DNA of 64,000 nucleotides, from the NCBI GenBank assembly GCA_052103955.1, contig JBQELO010000017.1, positions 17,286 to 81,285 on the forward strand, in the 5' to 3' direction. Position numbers and translations under genes: made by a program. The notes below the pieces were generated by a model that had not been told where the DNA came from, searched no databases, and saw only the letters and a list, made by a program, of their open reading frames with translations. The stretch comes from Paenalcaligenes sp052103955 (GTDB lineage Bacteria > Pseudomonadota > Gammaproteobacteria > Burkholderiales > Burkholderiaceae_B). Of the stretch, positions 7,570-16,699 are shown piece by piece; position 1 is the first letter of the stretch, and every line of letters begins with the position of its first letter.

Positions 7570-9537
7570 TTACACATCCAACTCAGCCAAATTCCCTTTA
7601 GTCTCCAACCAGCTACGTCGCTGTGAAGACTCGCCTTTACCCATCAGCATGGTGAACATCGTTTGGGTGCCTTGCATCCCTAGATCCCCATAACTGACTG
7701 GCATTAAGCGGCGAGTATCTGGGTTCATGGTGGTATCCCATAATTGCTCAGCACTCATCTCGCCCAAGCCTTTAAAGCGACTAATGGCCCAACTGCTTTC
7801 TTTGACACCTTCAGCACGCAATTTTTCTTGCGCCACGTCCAGCTCTTTTTGATCCAAACAATAAATTTTACGTGCCGCACGTTTACCCACGGCTGGCACA
7901 TCCAGCCTAAAGAGCGGCGGACGCGCCACATAAATATGGCCGGCCTCAATTAATTTAGGAAAGTGACGGAAAAACAGCGTTAGCAACAAGACTTGAATGT
8001 GCGAGCCGTCTACGTCTGCATCCGACAAAATACAAATTCGACCATAGCGCAAACCCGACAAATCAACCGTGTCTTCTGGCCCATGGGGATCCACCCCAAT
8101 GGCGACCGAGACATCATGAATTTCTTGGTTTGCAAAAAGACGGTCTTTATCCACTTCCCAAGAGTTCAACACTTTACCGCGCAAGGGCAAAATAGCTTGG
8201 AAAGATTTGTCTCGGCCCATTTTGGCTGAGCCGCCAGCGGAGTCACCCTCTACTAAAAACAACTCCGTGCGGTCGTTGTCGGTAGATTCACAGTCAGTCA
8301 GTTTGCCTGGCAACACCGCCACACCGGAACTTTTACGTTTTTCTACCTTCTGTAACGAACGTGCTCGCGCTTGTGCATGACGAATAGCAAATTCAGCTAA
8401 TTTTTTCGCCATTTCCACGTCGGCGTGCAACTTAAGCTCTAGTGCATTACGCACAAAACCGCTGATCAGCCTAACCGCATCACGGCTGTTTAGTTTCTCT
8501 TTGATCTGGCCTTGGAATTGAGGGTCTAAGATCTTGGCAGACAGTACGAAACTTACCCGCGCAAAAACGTCATCAGGCAGCAGTTTGACACCTTTAGGAA
8601 TCAAACTATGCAGCTCAGCAAAGCTTTTCACAGCTTGATAGAGGCCATCTCGCAAGCCGGCTTCATGCGTCCCCCCTGCTGGCGTAGGGATCAAGTTCAC
8701 AAAAGACTCACGTACAACGTTGCCTTCCGCTGTCCACGCCACTACCCAGTGCGCCCCCTCACCTTCTGAGTAATTGTCGTCATCGGCTTCGGCGTATTGT
8801 TGTGCCTCAAATAATGGCACCAAAAACTCGGTGACATCGAGGGTTTCCTGCAAGTAACTGCGCAAACCATTTTGATATTGCCACGTATAGGTTTCGCCGC
8901 TTTTCTCGTTGATCAGCTCAACCAACACACCGCCTAACAACACGGCTTTGCTGCGCAGCACGTGCATTAACTCGTTAAGCGGAATAGTCGCGCTATCAAA
9001 ATACTTGGCTTCAGGCCATACACGCACCACTGTACCGCTGTGTTTTTTGGGTACTTTAGCAACCTCTGCCAGCGGTGTAATCACTTCGCCTTGCGCAAAC
9101 ACAATGCGGTGCTGTAAACCGTCACGTTTTACGTCTACCTCTAAACGCGTAGACAAGGCATTGGTGACCGATACCCCCACACCGTGTAGACCGCCGGAAA
9201 ACGCATAAGCGCCTCCGTCTTTCTTATTAAACTTACCCCCTGCATGCAGGCGGGTGAACACCAACTCGACTACTGGAGCGTGTTCTTCTGGGTGCAACCC
9301 TACTGGAATACCGCGCCCGTTGTCCTCTACGGAGACACTGCCATCCGCGTGCAACCGAACCCGTATTAAAGATGCCAACCCTGCCAACGCCTCGTCAGCT
9401 GCATTATCAATAACCTCTTGAATAATGTGCAGGGGACAATCCGTACGCGTGTACATCCCTGGTCGTTGTCGTACAGGTTCCAGTCCTTTTAGGACCTGAA
9501 TGGAACGTTCATCGTAATTAGAAGTGGCCAAAGTCAT
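7570..9537 (-). CDS. parE: DNA topoisomerase IV subunit B
   Basis: A 655-residue ATPase subunit. The GHKL ATP site is visible: EVIDNAADEA at residues 41-50, DNGRGIP, and GGLHGVGVSVTNALS. The C-terminal TOPRIM region has EGDSAGGSAKMGRD, LRGKVLNSWEVDKDR and DADVDGSHIQ, and the family-typical RFKGLGEMSAEQLWDTTMNP is present. The ATG at 9535-9537 is chosen because similarity begins with TSNYDERSIQVLKGLEPVRQRPGMY; the frame remains open upstream to 9660, but that extension has no family match. First gene of a probable parE-parC-reductase-dadA-binding protein operon, divergent from trxA. Confidence 0.96.
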   Translation of the reverse strand: MTLATSNYDERSIQVLKGLEPVRQRPGMYTRTDCPLHIIQEVIDNAADEALAGLASLIRVRLHADGSVSVEDNGRGIPVGLHPEEHAPVVELVFTRLHAGGKFNKKDGGAYAFSGGLHGVGVSVTNALSTRLEVDVKRDGLQHRIVFAQGEVITPLAEVAKVPKKHSGTVVRVWPEAKYFDSATIPLNELMHVLRSKAVLLGGVLVELINEKSGETYTWQYQNGLRSYLQETLDVTEFLVPLFEAQQYAEADDDNYSEGEGAHWVVAWTAEGNVVRESFVNLIPTPAGGTHEAGLRDGLYQAVKSFAELHSLIPKGVKLLPDDVFARVSFVLSAKILDPQFQGQIKEKLNSRDAVRLISGFVRNALELKLHADVEMAKKLAEFAIRHAQARARSLQKVEKRKSSGVAVLPGKLTDCESTDNDRTELFLVEGDSAGGSAKMGRDKSFQAILPLRGKVLNSWEVDKDRLFANQEIHDVSVAIGVDPHGPEDTVDLSGLRYGRICILSDADVDGSHIQVLLLTLFFRHFPKLIEAGHIYVARPPLFRLDVPAVGKRAARKIYCLDQKELDVAQEKLRAEGVKESSWAISRFKGLGEMSAEQLWDTTMNPDTRRLMPVSYGDLGMQGTQTMFTMLMGKGESSQRRSWLETKGNLAELDV

Positions 9538-9765
9538 CTCTAGCAGGATTAAAAATAAAAAGTATTTTACGGAGTTGCGCCAAAAAGCCAAAACAGGACT
9601 CACACAACACGTTAAACTACCACTACAATGTAAATGCGCTGCACCTGGCTCTGCTGTCAAAATGCGACAGCCTATCTGCCCTCATTCCAAAGCTAGACTA
9701 CCATACTGCCATGAGGCCTTATCAGGCTGCAGATCCCTATTTTTCTTATTAAAACTGTAATTCTC

Positions 9766-10092
9766 ATGAGTGATTCCATCAAACACGTTACTGATGCCTC
9801 TTTTGACTCGGATGTGTTGAACGCCGATCTTCCTGTACTGGTAGACTACTGGGCTGCGTGGTGTGGTCCTTGTAAGGCGATCGCCCCCTTGCTGGAAGAA
9901 GCTGCGGAAGAGTTCAAAGGCCGTGTTATCATTGCCAAAGTCAACGTTGACGAAAACCCTGATATCGCAGCCTCGTACGGCATTCGTGGCATCCCCACTT
10001 TGATGCTGTTCAAAAATGGCGAAGCCACACAAACTAAAGTGGGCGCATTGAATCGCTCACAACTAACTACGTTTCTCAACGACTCCCTATAA
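9766..10092 (+). CDS. trxA: Thioredoxin 1
   Basis: A 108-residue cytosolic protein disulfide reductase with the active-site motif WAAWCGPCKAI and the conserved cis-proline loop GIRGIPTLMLFKNGE. Length is that of E. coli TrxA. It precedes rho by 79 bases, as in many proteobacteria. The 228 bases upstream separate it from divergent parE and hold the promoters of both; a 6-bp inverted repeat (GCTGTC / GACAGC, 9653-9671) lies there, but no convincing promoter hexamers stand out. Confidence 0.97.
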   Translation: MSDSIKHVTDASFDSDVLNADLPVLVDYWAAWCGPCKAIAPLLEEAAEEFKGRVIIAKVNVDENPDIAASYGIRGIPTLMLFKNGEATQTKVGALNRSQLTTFLNDSL

Positions 10093-10115
10093 CTTGCGTT
10101 CAACCTTGATTCTGA

Positions 10116-10140
10116 GCGGGCCTACGTTTCTTCGGCCCGC
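10116..10140 (+). other. GC-rich hairpin in the trxA-rho spacer
   Basis: A 7-bp perfect stem (GCGGGCC / GGCCCGC) with an 11-base loop lies between trxA and rho. It lacks a following T-run, so it is a poor intrinsic terminator. It may shield the 3' end of trxA mRNA or belong to the rho leader, which is known to be autoregulated in E. coli. That function is only inferred. Confidence 0.4.
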
Positions 10141-10171
10141 CGTCATTGATTGAGCCCCTTCTTTTCCTCTC

Positions 10172-11428
10172 ATGCACCTCAACGAACTCAAAGCGCTGCA
10201 TGTTTCGCAGTTGCTGGAAATGGCTGCCAGCCTGGAAATTGACAACGCCAACCGCCTGCGCAAACAAGAACTAATGTTTGCCATCATGAAAAAGCACGCC
10301 AAAAAAGGCGAACAAATTTTCGGCGATGGCGTATTGGAAGTCCTGCCTGACGGTTTTGGTTTTCTGCGTTCACCAGAAACCTCCTACCTCGCCAGCACTG
10401 ACGACATTTATATCTCTCCTTCACAAATTCGCCGTTTCAATTTGCATACGGGCGATTCTATTGAAGGTGAGGTACGTACACCTAAAGATGGTGAACGCTA
10501 CTTTGCTCTCGTAAAAGTAGACAAAGTTAATGGCATGCAGCCAGAGGCTATCAAACATCGCATTATGTTTGAAAACCTCACTCCTCTGCACCCAGATCAG
10601 CCTATGCGTCTGGAGCGTGAGATCAAAAGTGAGGAAAACATCACCGGCCGTATTCTGGATATCTTTGCCCCTATCGGTAAAGGCCAGCGTGCCCTGATCG
10701 TTGCTAGCCCAAAATCCGGTAAAACCGTGATGATGCAGCACATGGCCCACGCCATCACCGCCAACTACCCAGAAGCCACGTTGATCGTGCTGCTGGTTGA
10801 CGAACGTCCTGAAGAAGTGACAGAAATGCAACGCACCGTTCGCGGTGAAGTTGTTGCCTCCACTTTCGATGAGCCAGCTACACGCCACGTTCAGGTTGCT
10901 GAAATGGTGATCGAAAAAGCCAAACGTCTGGTAGAACTGAAGAAAGACGTCGTGATTTTGCTGGACTCCATCACTAGGTTGGCGCGTGCATACAACACCG
11001 TAGTTCCTGCTTCTGGCAAGGTACTGACAGGTGGTGTGGATGCTAACGCACTACAACGTCCTAAACGCTTCTTTGGTGCGGCTCGCAACTTGGAAGAAGG
11101 CGGTTCTCTGACCATCATCGGTACAGCACTGATTGAAACAGGTAGCCGTATGGATGAGGTGATCTACGAGGAATTCAAGGGTACTGGTAACTCTGAAATC
11201 CACTTGGAGCGCCGTTTGGCTGAGCGTCGTATGTACCCAGCGATCAATTTGAACAAGTCTGGTACACGCCGTGAAGAGCTGCTGATCAAGCCAGATTTGC
11301 TGCAAAAAGTTTGGGTATTGCGCAAATTCATCCATGATATGGATGAGGTTGAATCGATGGAATTCATCCTCGACAAGATTCGCGCTACAAAAACAAATGC
11401 AGAATTTTTCGATATGATGAAAAAATAA
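10172..11428 (+). CDS. rho: Transcription termination factor Rho
   Basis: A 418-residue hexameric RNA-dependent ATPase that ends transcription. The N-terminal region starts MHLNELKALHVSQLLEMA and leads into the cold-shock-like RNA-binding fold with GFGFLR. The RecA-like motor has the P-loop region ASPKSGKTVMMQ, Walker B LLVDERPEEVTEM and the Q/R-loop region VLTGGVDANALQRPKRFFGAARN. Length is essentially that of E. coli Rho (419). No rpmE follows; an intrinsic terminator does. Confidence 0.98.
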   Translation: MHLNELKALHVSQLLEMAASLEIDNANRLRKQELMFAIMKKHAKKGEQIFGDGVLEVLPDGFGFLRSPETSYLASTDDIYISPSQIRRFNLHTGDSIEGEVRTPKDGERYFALVKVDKVNGMQPEAIKHRIMFENLTPLHPDQPMRLEREIKSEENITGRILDIFAPIGKGQRALIVASPKSGKTVMMQHMAHAITANYPEATLIVLLVDERPEEVTEMQRTVRGEVVASTFDEPATRHVQVAEMVIEKAKRLVELKKDVVILLDSITRLARAYNTVVPASGKVLTGGVDANALQRPKRFFGAARNLEEGGSLTIIGTALIETGSRMDEVIYEEFKGTGNSEIHLERRLAERRMYPAINLNKSGTRREELLIKPDLLQKVWVLRKFIHDMDEVESMEFILDKIRATKTNAEFFDMMKK

Positions 11429-11434
11429 GCATAG

Positions 11435-11470
11435 AATAAATAAGCCTCCATAGTGAGGCTTATTTATTTT
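11435..11470 (+). terminator. Intrinsic terminator of rho
   Basis: A perfect 14-bp stem (AATAAATAAGCCTC and its complement, with a 6-base loop) starts 7 bases after the rho stop and ends in a T-rich run. Confidence 0.9.
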
Positions 11471-11641
11471 CCAGCCTGGGCTGGAAACTGCGGGCATTCA
11501 GACCCTGCTTCCCTGACTTTTCTGGGATAAAACCGTTCTACGGTTTAACTCTGCACTGGCATAGGCGGGCCTGATGGCAGGCCTCACCTTAGGTGTTTCT
11601 TGCTCCCCTCATAAGCCAGCCCTCTTTTTTGCAGAGTAGTT
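11471..11641 (+). other. Hairpin-rich leader between the rho terminator and gdhA
   Basis: The 171 bases contain several short perfect inverted repeats: CCAGCC/GGCTGG (11471-11484), AAACCG/CGGTTT (11530-11546) and GGCCTG/CAGGCC (11568-11583). No coding frame or clear promoter hexamers were recognised. If the gdhA promoter lies just after the rho terminator, these would form a structured 5' leader. No known riboswitch class was recognised. Confidence 0.4.
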
Positions 11642-12982
11642 ATGAGATCATCTAGTCTAGAGCAGTTCCTCGATTCTGTGCGCGCCCGTGACCCACACCA
11701 GCCTGAATTCATGCAGGCAGTCGCTGAGGTCATGGGCAGTTTATGGCCATTCATCCAGCAGAATCCTCAGTACGCTAAACAAGGATTGCTGGAACGTTTG
11801 GTTGAACCTGAACGCGCAATACAATTTCGTGTTTCCTGGATTAACGACCAAGGCGAAACCGAAACAAACAGGGCTTTTCGCATCCAGCACAGCAGCGCCC
11901 TAGGCCCCTTCAAAGGCGGCATGCGTTTTCACCCCTCAGTAAACCTCTCCATCCTCAAATTCCTGGCTTTCGAGCAAACCTTTAAAAACGCCCTCACAAC
12001 CCTACCTATGGGTGGCGCTAAGGGTGGGTCTGACTTCGATCCAAAGCACCGCACAGACAACGAAATCATGCGCTTCTGCCAAGCGCTGGTGACCGAACTC
12101 TACCGCCATATTGGCCCAGACACAGATGTGCCTGCTGGTGATATTGGTGTAGGTGGCCGTGAAGTGGGCTATATGTCCGGGATGATGAAAAAACTCTCTA
12201 ATAACACCGCTTGCGTCTTTACCGGCCGTGGTATTAGTTTTGGCGGCAGCTTGATACGCCCAGAAGCCACCGGCTACGGTTTGGTGTACTTTGTGCAAGA
12301 AATGCTGCAACGCCAAAGTATGGCATTGGAAGGCTTGACTGTTTCTGTGTCTGGCTCGGGCAATGTGGCGCAATATGCCATCGAAAAATGCATGCACTTT
12401 GGTGCCAAAGTCGTTACTGTCTCTGACTCACAAGGTTATGCCTACGACCCAGACGGTTTCACTCCTGAAAAGCTGCAACGCTTAATGGAAATCCGTAATC
12501 AGAACCAAGGCCGTGTAGAGCATTACGCCAAAGAGATGGGTATTCAATACATTGCTGGCAAACGTCCATGGGAAGTGCCTGTAGATGTCGCCCTGCCATG
12601 TGCTACCCAAAACGAATTGGATGCTCACGATGCGCGTGTATTGCTGTCTAACGGCGTGCGTTGCGTGGCCGAAGGTGCCAACATGCCTTCTACACTAGAA
12701 GCGGTAGAGCTGTTCTTAGAAGCTAAGATTCTCTATGCACCCGGTAAAGCCAGTAATGCTGGTGGTGTAGCCGTATCAGGGTTAGAAATGAGCCAAAGCT
12801 CACAACGCTTGTTCTGGACTCAAGAAGCGGTTGACCAAAAACTGCATCACATTATGCATGCCATCCACGAGAACTGCGTGCAACATGGGCAACAAGCTAA
12901 ATTTATCAACTATGTAGACGGCGCTAACATTGCCGGCTTTGTAAAGGTGGCGGATGCGATACTCCAACAAGGTGTATATTAA
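11642..12982 (+). CDS. gdhA: NADP-type glutamate dehydrogenase
   Basis: A 446-residue enzyme of the hexameric 450-residue class, making glutamate from 2-oxoglutarate and ammonium with NADPH. Visible motifs are the substrate-binding GPFKGGMRFHPSV, the catalytic-lysine segment LPMGGAKGGSDFDP, PAGDIGVGGREVGYM, and the nucleotide fold with VSGSGNVAQYAIEK. The C-terminal part has EGANMPST and APGKASNAGGVAVSGLEMSQ. Its start is ATG AGA TCA. It stands alone between two intrinsic terminators. glnE, another nitrogen-assimilation gene, lies a few genes away. Confidence 0.97.
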   Translation: MRSSSLEQFLDSVRARDPHQPEFMQAVAEVMGSLWPFIQQNPQYAKQGLLERLVEPERAIQFRVSWINDQGETETNRAFRIQHSSALGPFKGGMRFHPSVNLSILKFLAFEQTFKNALTTLPMGGAKGGSDFDPKHRTDNEIMRFCQALVTELYRHIGPDTDVPAGDIGVGGREVGYMSGMMKKLSNNTACVFTGRGISFGGSLIRPEATGYGLVYFVQEMLQRQSMALEGLTVSVSGSGNVAQYAIEKCMHFGAKVVTVSDSQGYAYDPDGFTPEKLQRLMEIRNQNQGRVEHYAKEMGIQYIAGKRPWEVPVDVALPCATQNELDAHDARVLLSNGVRCVAEGANMPSTLEAVELFLEAKILYAPGKASNAGGVAVSGLEMSQSSQRLFWTQEAVDQKLHHIMHAIHENCVQHGQQAKFINYVDGANIAGFVKVADAILQQGVY

Positions 12983-13002
12983 TCCTTATACGTTCTATCA
13001 AT

Positions 13003-13026
13003 AAAAAGGGGCCTAGGCCCCTTTTT
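13003..13026. terminator. Bidirectional terminator between gdhA and yhdP
   Basis: A perfect 11-bp stem with AAAAAGGGGCC on the left, a two-base loop and its complement followed by T residues. The same structure serves minus-strand transcripts, since the A-run becomes a T-run. The genes on both sides converge on it. Confidence 0.93.
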
Positions 13027-13047
13027 TCATGCTTGAAACCCACACTA

Positions 13048-16000
13048 TTACGGCAAGTCTAAGGATAGCTCTTCTACTTGTGGATCATCCCAACCACCGT
13101 GTACGGCGTAGCGCTGTGTCATAGCTCTAGACAATGGCTCTTGCATCAGCCACTGTGTCACAAACGCCCCAATACCGACGATAGGATTCACCGCAATGGC
13201 GGCGGCTACTGCAGCACCACTGATATCCACTTGCGGAATCACCACTACGTTCAGGGCTAGGGTTTCCTGCTTAACCCCCACATCACCCTCAATCACAATA
13301 GTCCCTACTGGCCCTGTAATTCTATAGTTATTGGTGTGCAGTACCATTTCTCGCAAGCTTACATCACCCCGTATCGCATCGTAGGGGAAGCCCTCACGCA
13401 GCACGCCACCTATGTTCAGTTCTAAGCGGGCCAATCGTGTTAACGACTGCAACGATAGCACCTCTAATAAACGGGCAGAACGTGACTGTATTTGCTTTAA
13501 ACGTCCCTTACCCAAGACCACATTGATATCGCCTTCTAAATCATCTAACTCGACTCGCCACGGCAAATTGCGCCAACTGAACTGCATCGCTACGGTACCT
13601 TTAGTGCCTTGCACCACGTCAGGTACACCAAAGAAGTCCAAATAGTCTTGCAGGCTTTCTATAGTGGCTTGGGCCTCTATATACAAACCACGTGATTCAC
13701 CATTTAACAGCCAATGACCAGACCCCGTTAAACTCATCCCAGGCGCTACCAAAGAGAGTTTTTCTAGCTGCCATACGTCTGAGTCTGGCTCTGATCTACC
13801 CTCGGCCAATACACTACCTATGCGCTTGCCTGCAATTTCTAGTTGTTCTATGTGCAGATTCATATCAGGTAAATGCAGCGTATCATCGCCCCACCGCTCG
13901 GCCTCTGACTCTGTACCAGCCTCTACCTCACCCTCAGCCATCTCGCCCAAAATAATGCGCTGGAAATGGGCCTGCAACATACCTTCTATTTGCCCTTCTC
14001 TATCTACCTGCCACTGCAAGTTCCCAGCTGCTTCGCTGGAACTAATATCCACACGCCAATGTTGCTGTTGTGGCTGTTGCGCTGTCAGGGTTAACTGCTC
14101 AAACCCCATCCCTAACGCCTGAGCCTCATCGGCCTGCACCCGCAGCCGTTTTAATGCAGGGAAAGACCCATCACCTTGCGATTCATCTGCTTGTGCGGTT
14201 TGTATGAAGGCTTGCCACCCATCTAAATCCACTTTGGCGTAATGCACATCGACGACCAAACCGTTTTGCTCGGGCTTAATCACTTTATTGGCAGTGATGG
14301 TCCCAGCCTTGAAATACGGTTTCGGGACCGTTTCATCATGTAGAAAGCTGGCGTAAAAAGAACGCCCTAACGCTACGCTTAGTTGTGAGGTGCTAGGATT
14401 CACGGCCTGCCACCGTAGTTGCAAAGGCCAGCGTTGCTCCGCCGGCTTTTGCATGGGTAAAGGCAAATCTATGATCAAGCCTTGTAGTGTGGAGTCCAGC
14501 TGCAACACCACATCAGACTGCTGCACATTTAACACAAACTGAAACGGTGTACGCCCTTGCACGCGCTCATGCCACATCGCAGGTATCCATGGGCGAGCTT
14601 GCTGCATATCGGCCTGACCTTTAAAGGTCAGGCCGGGGTATTTGTTGGGTTGATTGCCTTCGTAGGCTACCCCTTGCTCAATAGACAAAGGTTGCCCTAA
14701 CCACGTACCACGCAAATTTTCTGCCCACACTGCCGTGTCAGAAAAATTCAGGCGTCCGTGTAATCGGCGTATAGGAGGAAGCTCGTCATACACACGTAAC
14801 ACTGTGTTTTGCATCGCCACATGGCCCGTAATAGATACATCCTTACCAGCCTGCAATGGCACGGCAAGCTTCAAAGGAACTTCCCACTGCCCTTCTGCTT
14901 GTAATGCATCTAATTCGTTATTGACCAGTTCGCCCAGCGGGGAGTTTTTAAATAAGGGGACATACGATGCTGCACTACCGTGACTCTGTGCATCAATATG
15001 CACCACTGAGTCATGCTCCATATTAGGGATAGTGATAGCCAAAGCGGTTGCTTGCACCGGTGACGCCGAATCTATCAAAACAGAGGCTTGGGTGAAATTA
15101 CCATATAGGCCAGCGCGCTCAATACGCAACTGCCCCTCTATATCGCGCAGCACCGGCCACGTACGCTCATGCGCAGCAGCCTGCCAATAATCTATTTGAG
15201 CACCACGTATTGTGCCCGTAACATCAAAATACCCTTTTTCTTGTTCAGACTGAAACGGAAACGCATCCACATCACCACGCAGCGTAAAGCGCCCTTGCTC
15301 CAAGCTACCTTGTTGCAAACCCGCTTTAAGCCAACTAATAACATCTGCCCCCACATCGTCTGGGAAGTATTTGTACAAACTACTAAGCTGTACGTGTTCT
15401 AAGCGCCCCTGAAGCGCTAACCACCCCAGCTCGTAATCGGGATCAGGACGCCAATCACCTTGAGCATAAAGATACAGCTCTGGGTTTTCCACCAAGAAGG
15501 TGTTTAGCTGCCATGCTCTACCACGCCCATCTAGCTCAAACGCCATGCGATCCAGCTGCAGATCCTCTTGCCATACCTGCCCACCCGCAACCTGCACTAC
15601 TTCTAGCATAACGATACTTTGCACAGGAGCCGTACTCAGCCAATCACGCTGCTCTAACCATCTATCCAAGTCCGTCCACGATGAGGACATGAATACCGAT
15701 AGTTTTTTCGCTGCTAAGGCTTGCCCATAAAATGCCCCCTGCAATGCTGAGGCCTCAGCCTTAAAACGTATATCCGTAAAGCGCCCCTGCTCTACCTTAA
15801 CCACCAGTTCTAATAGCTCAGGGTACACAGACCAGTCCGTGTTTTTATCCAAGCCTAACGCTAATAAGGACTCAAACCCTGTACGAGCTCGTACATACAA
15901 CTGACCATTCATGGCAGCGACGTTACCACCCGCTTCAGAAGTAGGGGTTTGCAGGTCAGCTAATACGGCCAAGCCATCTGTATTGCCAGGCTCGCCTTCT

Positions 16001-16599
16001 TGCAGCGCTACGTAATGTCGTCCATCACGGTTCTGCACATCAATTTGTACGGGGGTAACCACCTCTGGTGGCAGATTTCTATAGTGATCATCCCAAATAA
16101 TGGTGGCATTGGTGATCTGTACTTGCCGTTGTAACGCCAGCCACCGCAAAAAGGCCTGTTCGTCTTCTGCCGAACTCACGGATGGTGTGCCGTCATCGAC
16201 TAACACGCCCCCCACGCTAATATGAGCATTACTATCGCGTTTGATGGTGAGTTGCAGGCCATCGGCATACACCATATGAAAAATGGGTTTGGCGTATAAC
16301 CACGACGACCAACTAAACTCAAACTGCAACATAGGGATATGCATAGCGGGCTGTTCACCCTCACCCTGCTGCACCCTGACATTAGCGAGCTGTAGTCGAG
16401 CACGCGAGCCTTTCCAATCGCCTGTCACCTGATCAAAGGTCAGCTCCACGCCCAAAGCATCAGACAACACTTTTTCCAATGGTGCCTGCCATTGCTGCAA
16501 ATTGGGTATGACCCAGAAACGTATTGCGCTGACAAACAGTACCGCGCTCAGGTATAAAGCAAAAAGCACATACAGCAACGTGCGCCGCAGTCGTGACAT
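13048..16599 (-). CDS. yhdP: YhdP family (AsmA-like) envelope protein
   Basis: A 1183-residue protein with one N-terminal membrane anchor (about residues 8-30, LLYVLFALYLSAVLFVSAIRF) and a very long periplasmic part of repeating beta segments. The C-terminal region has LLEVLSLQSLTRLARLEL, an amphipathic segment and VVIPQVDISGAAVAAAIAVNPIVGIGAFVTQWLMQ, which are hallmarks of the YhdP/TIGR02099 family. YhdP is one of the AsmA-like proteins thought to bridge inner and outer membranes and move phospholipids outward. Length is close to the E. coli protein (1266). It diverges from glnE across about 100 bases and ends at a shared terminator with gdhA. Confidence 0.93.
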   Translation of the reverse strand: MSRLRRTLLYVLFALYLSAVLFVSAIRFWVIPNLQQWQAPLEKVLSDALGVELTFDQVTGDWKGSRARLQLANVRVQQGEGEQPAMHIPMLQFEFSWSSWLYAKPIFHMVYADGLQLTIKRDSNAHISVGGVLVDDGTPSVSSAEDEQAFLRWLALQRQVQITNATIIWDDHYRNLPPEVVTPVQIDVQNRDGRHYVALQEGEPGNTDGLAVLADLQTPTSEAGGNVAAMNGQLYVRARTGFESLLALGLDKNTDWSVYPELLELVVKVEQGRFTDIRFKAEASALQGAFYGQALAAKKLSVFMSSSWTDLDRWLEQRDWLSTAPVQSIVMLEVVQVAGGQVWQEDLQLDRMAFELDGRGRAWQLNTFLVENPELYLYAQGDWRPDPDYELGWLALQGRLEHVQLSSLYKYFPDDVGADVISWLKAGLQQGSLEQGRFTLRGDVDAFPFQSEQEKGYFDVTGTIRGAQIDYWQAAAHERTWPVLRDIEGQLRIERAGLYGNFTQASVLIDSASPVQATALAITIPNMEHDSVVHIDAQSHGSAASYVPLFKNSPLGELVNNELDALQAEGQWEVPLKLAVPLQAGKDVSITGHVAMQNTVLRVYDELPPIRRLHGRLNFSDTAVWAENLRGTWLGQPLSIEQGVAYEGNQPNKYPGLTFKGQADMQQARPWIPAMWHERVQGRTPFQFVLNVQQSDVVLQLDSTLQGLIIDLPLPMQKPAEQRWPLQLRWQAVNPSTSQLSVALGRSFYASFLHDETVPKPYFKAGTITANKVIKPEQNGLVVDVHYAKVDLDGWQAFIQTAQADESQGDGSFPALKRLRVQADEAQALGMGFEQLTLTAQQPQQQHWRVDISSSEAAGNLQWQVDREGQIEGMLQAHFQRIILGEMAEGEVEAGTESEAERWGDDTLHLPDMNLHIEQLEIAGKRIGSVLAEGRSEPDSDVWQLEKLSLVAPGMSLTGSGHWLLNGESRGLYIEAQATIESLQDYLDFFGVPDVVQGTKGTVAMQFSWRNLPWRVELDDLEGDINVVLGKGRLKQIQSRSARLLEVLSLQSLTRLARLELNIGGVLREGFPYDAIRGDVSLREMVLHTNNYRITGPVGTIVIEGDVGVKQETLALNVVVIPQVDISGAAVAAAIAVNPIVGIGAFVTQWLMQEPLSRAMTQRYAVHGGWDDPQVEELSLDLP

Positions 16600-16699
16600 A
16601 AGCCTCCAATCGTCACACTAATCCGCAAGACCGCAAAGTGCTAACATGAACATGCTTTACACCGTTGATTAATGCTCTGACCTTTTTATCGATTATCAG

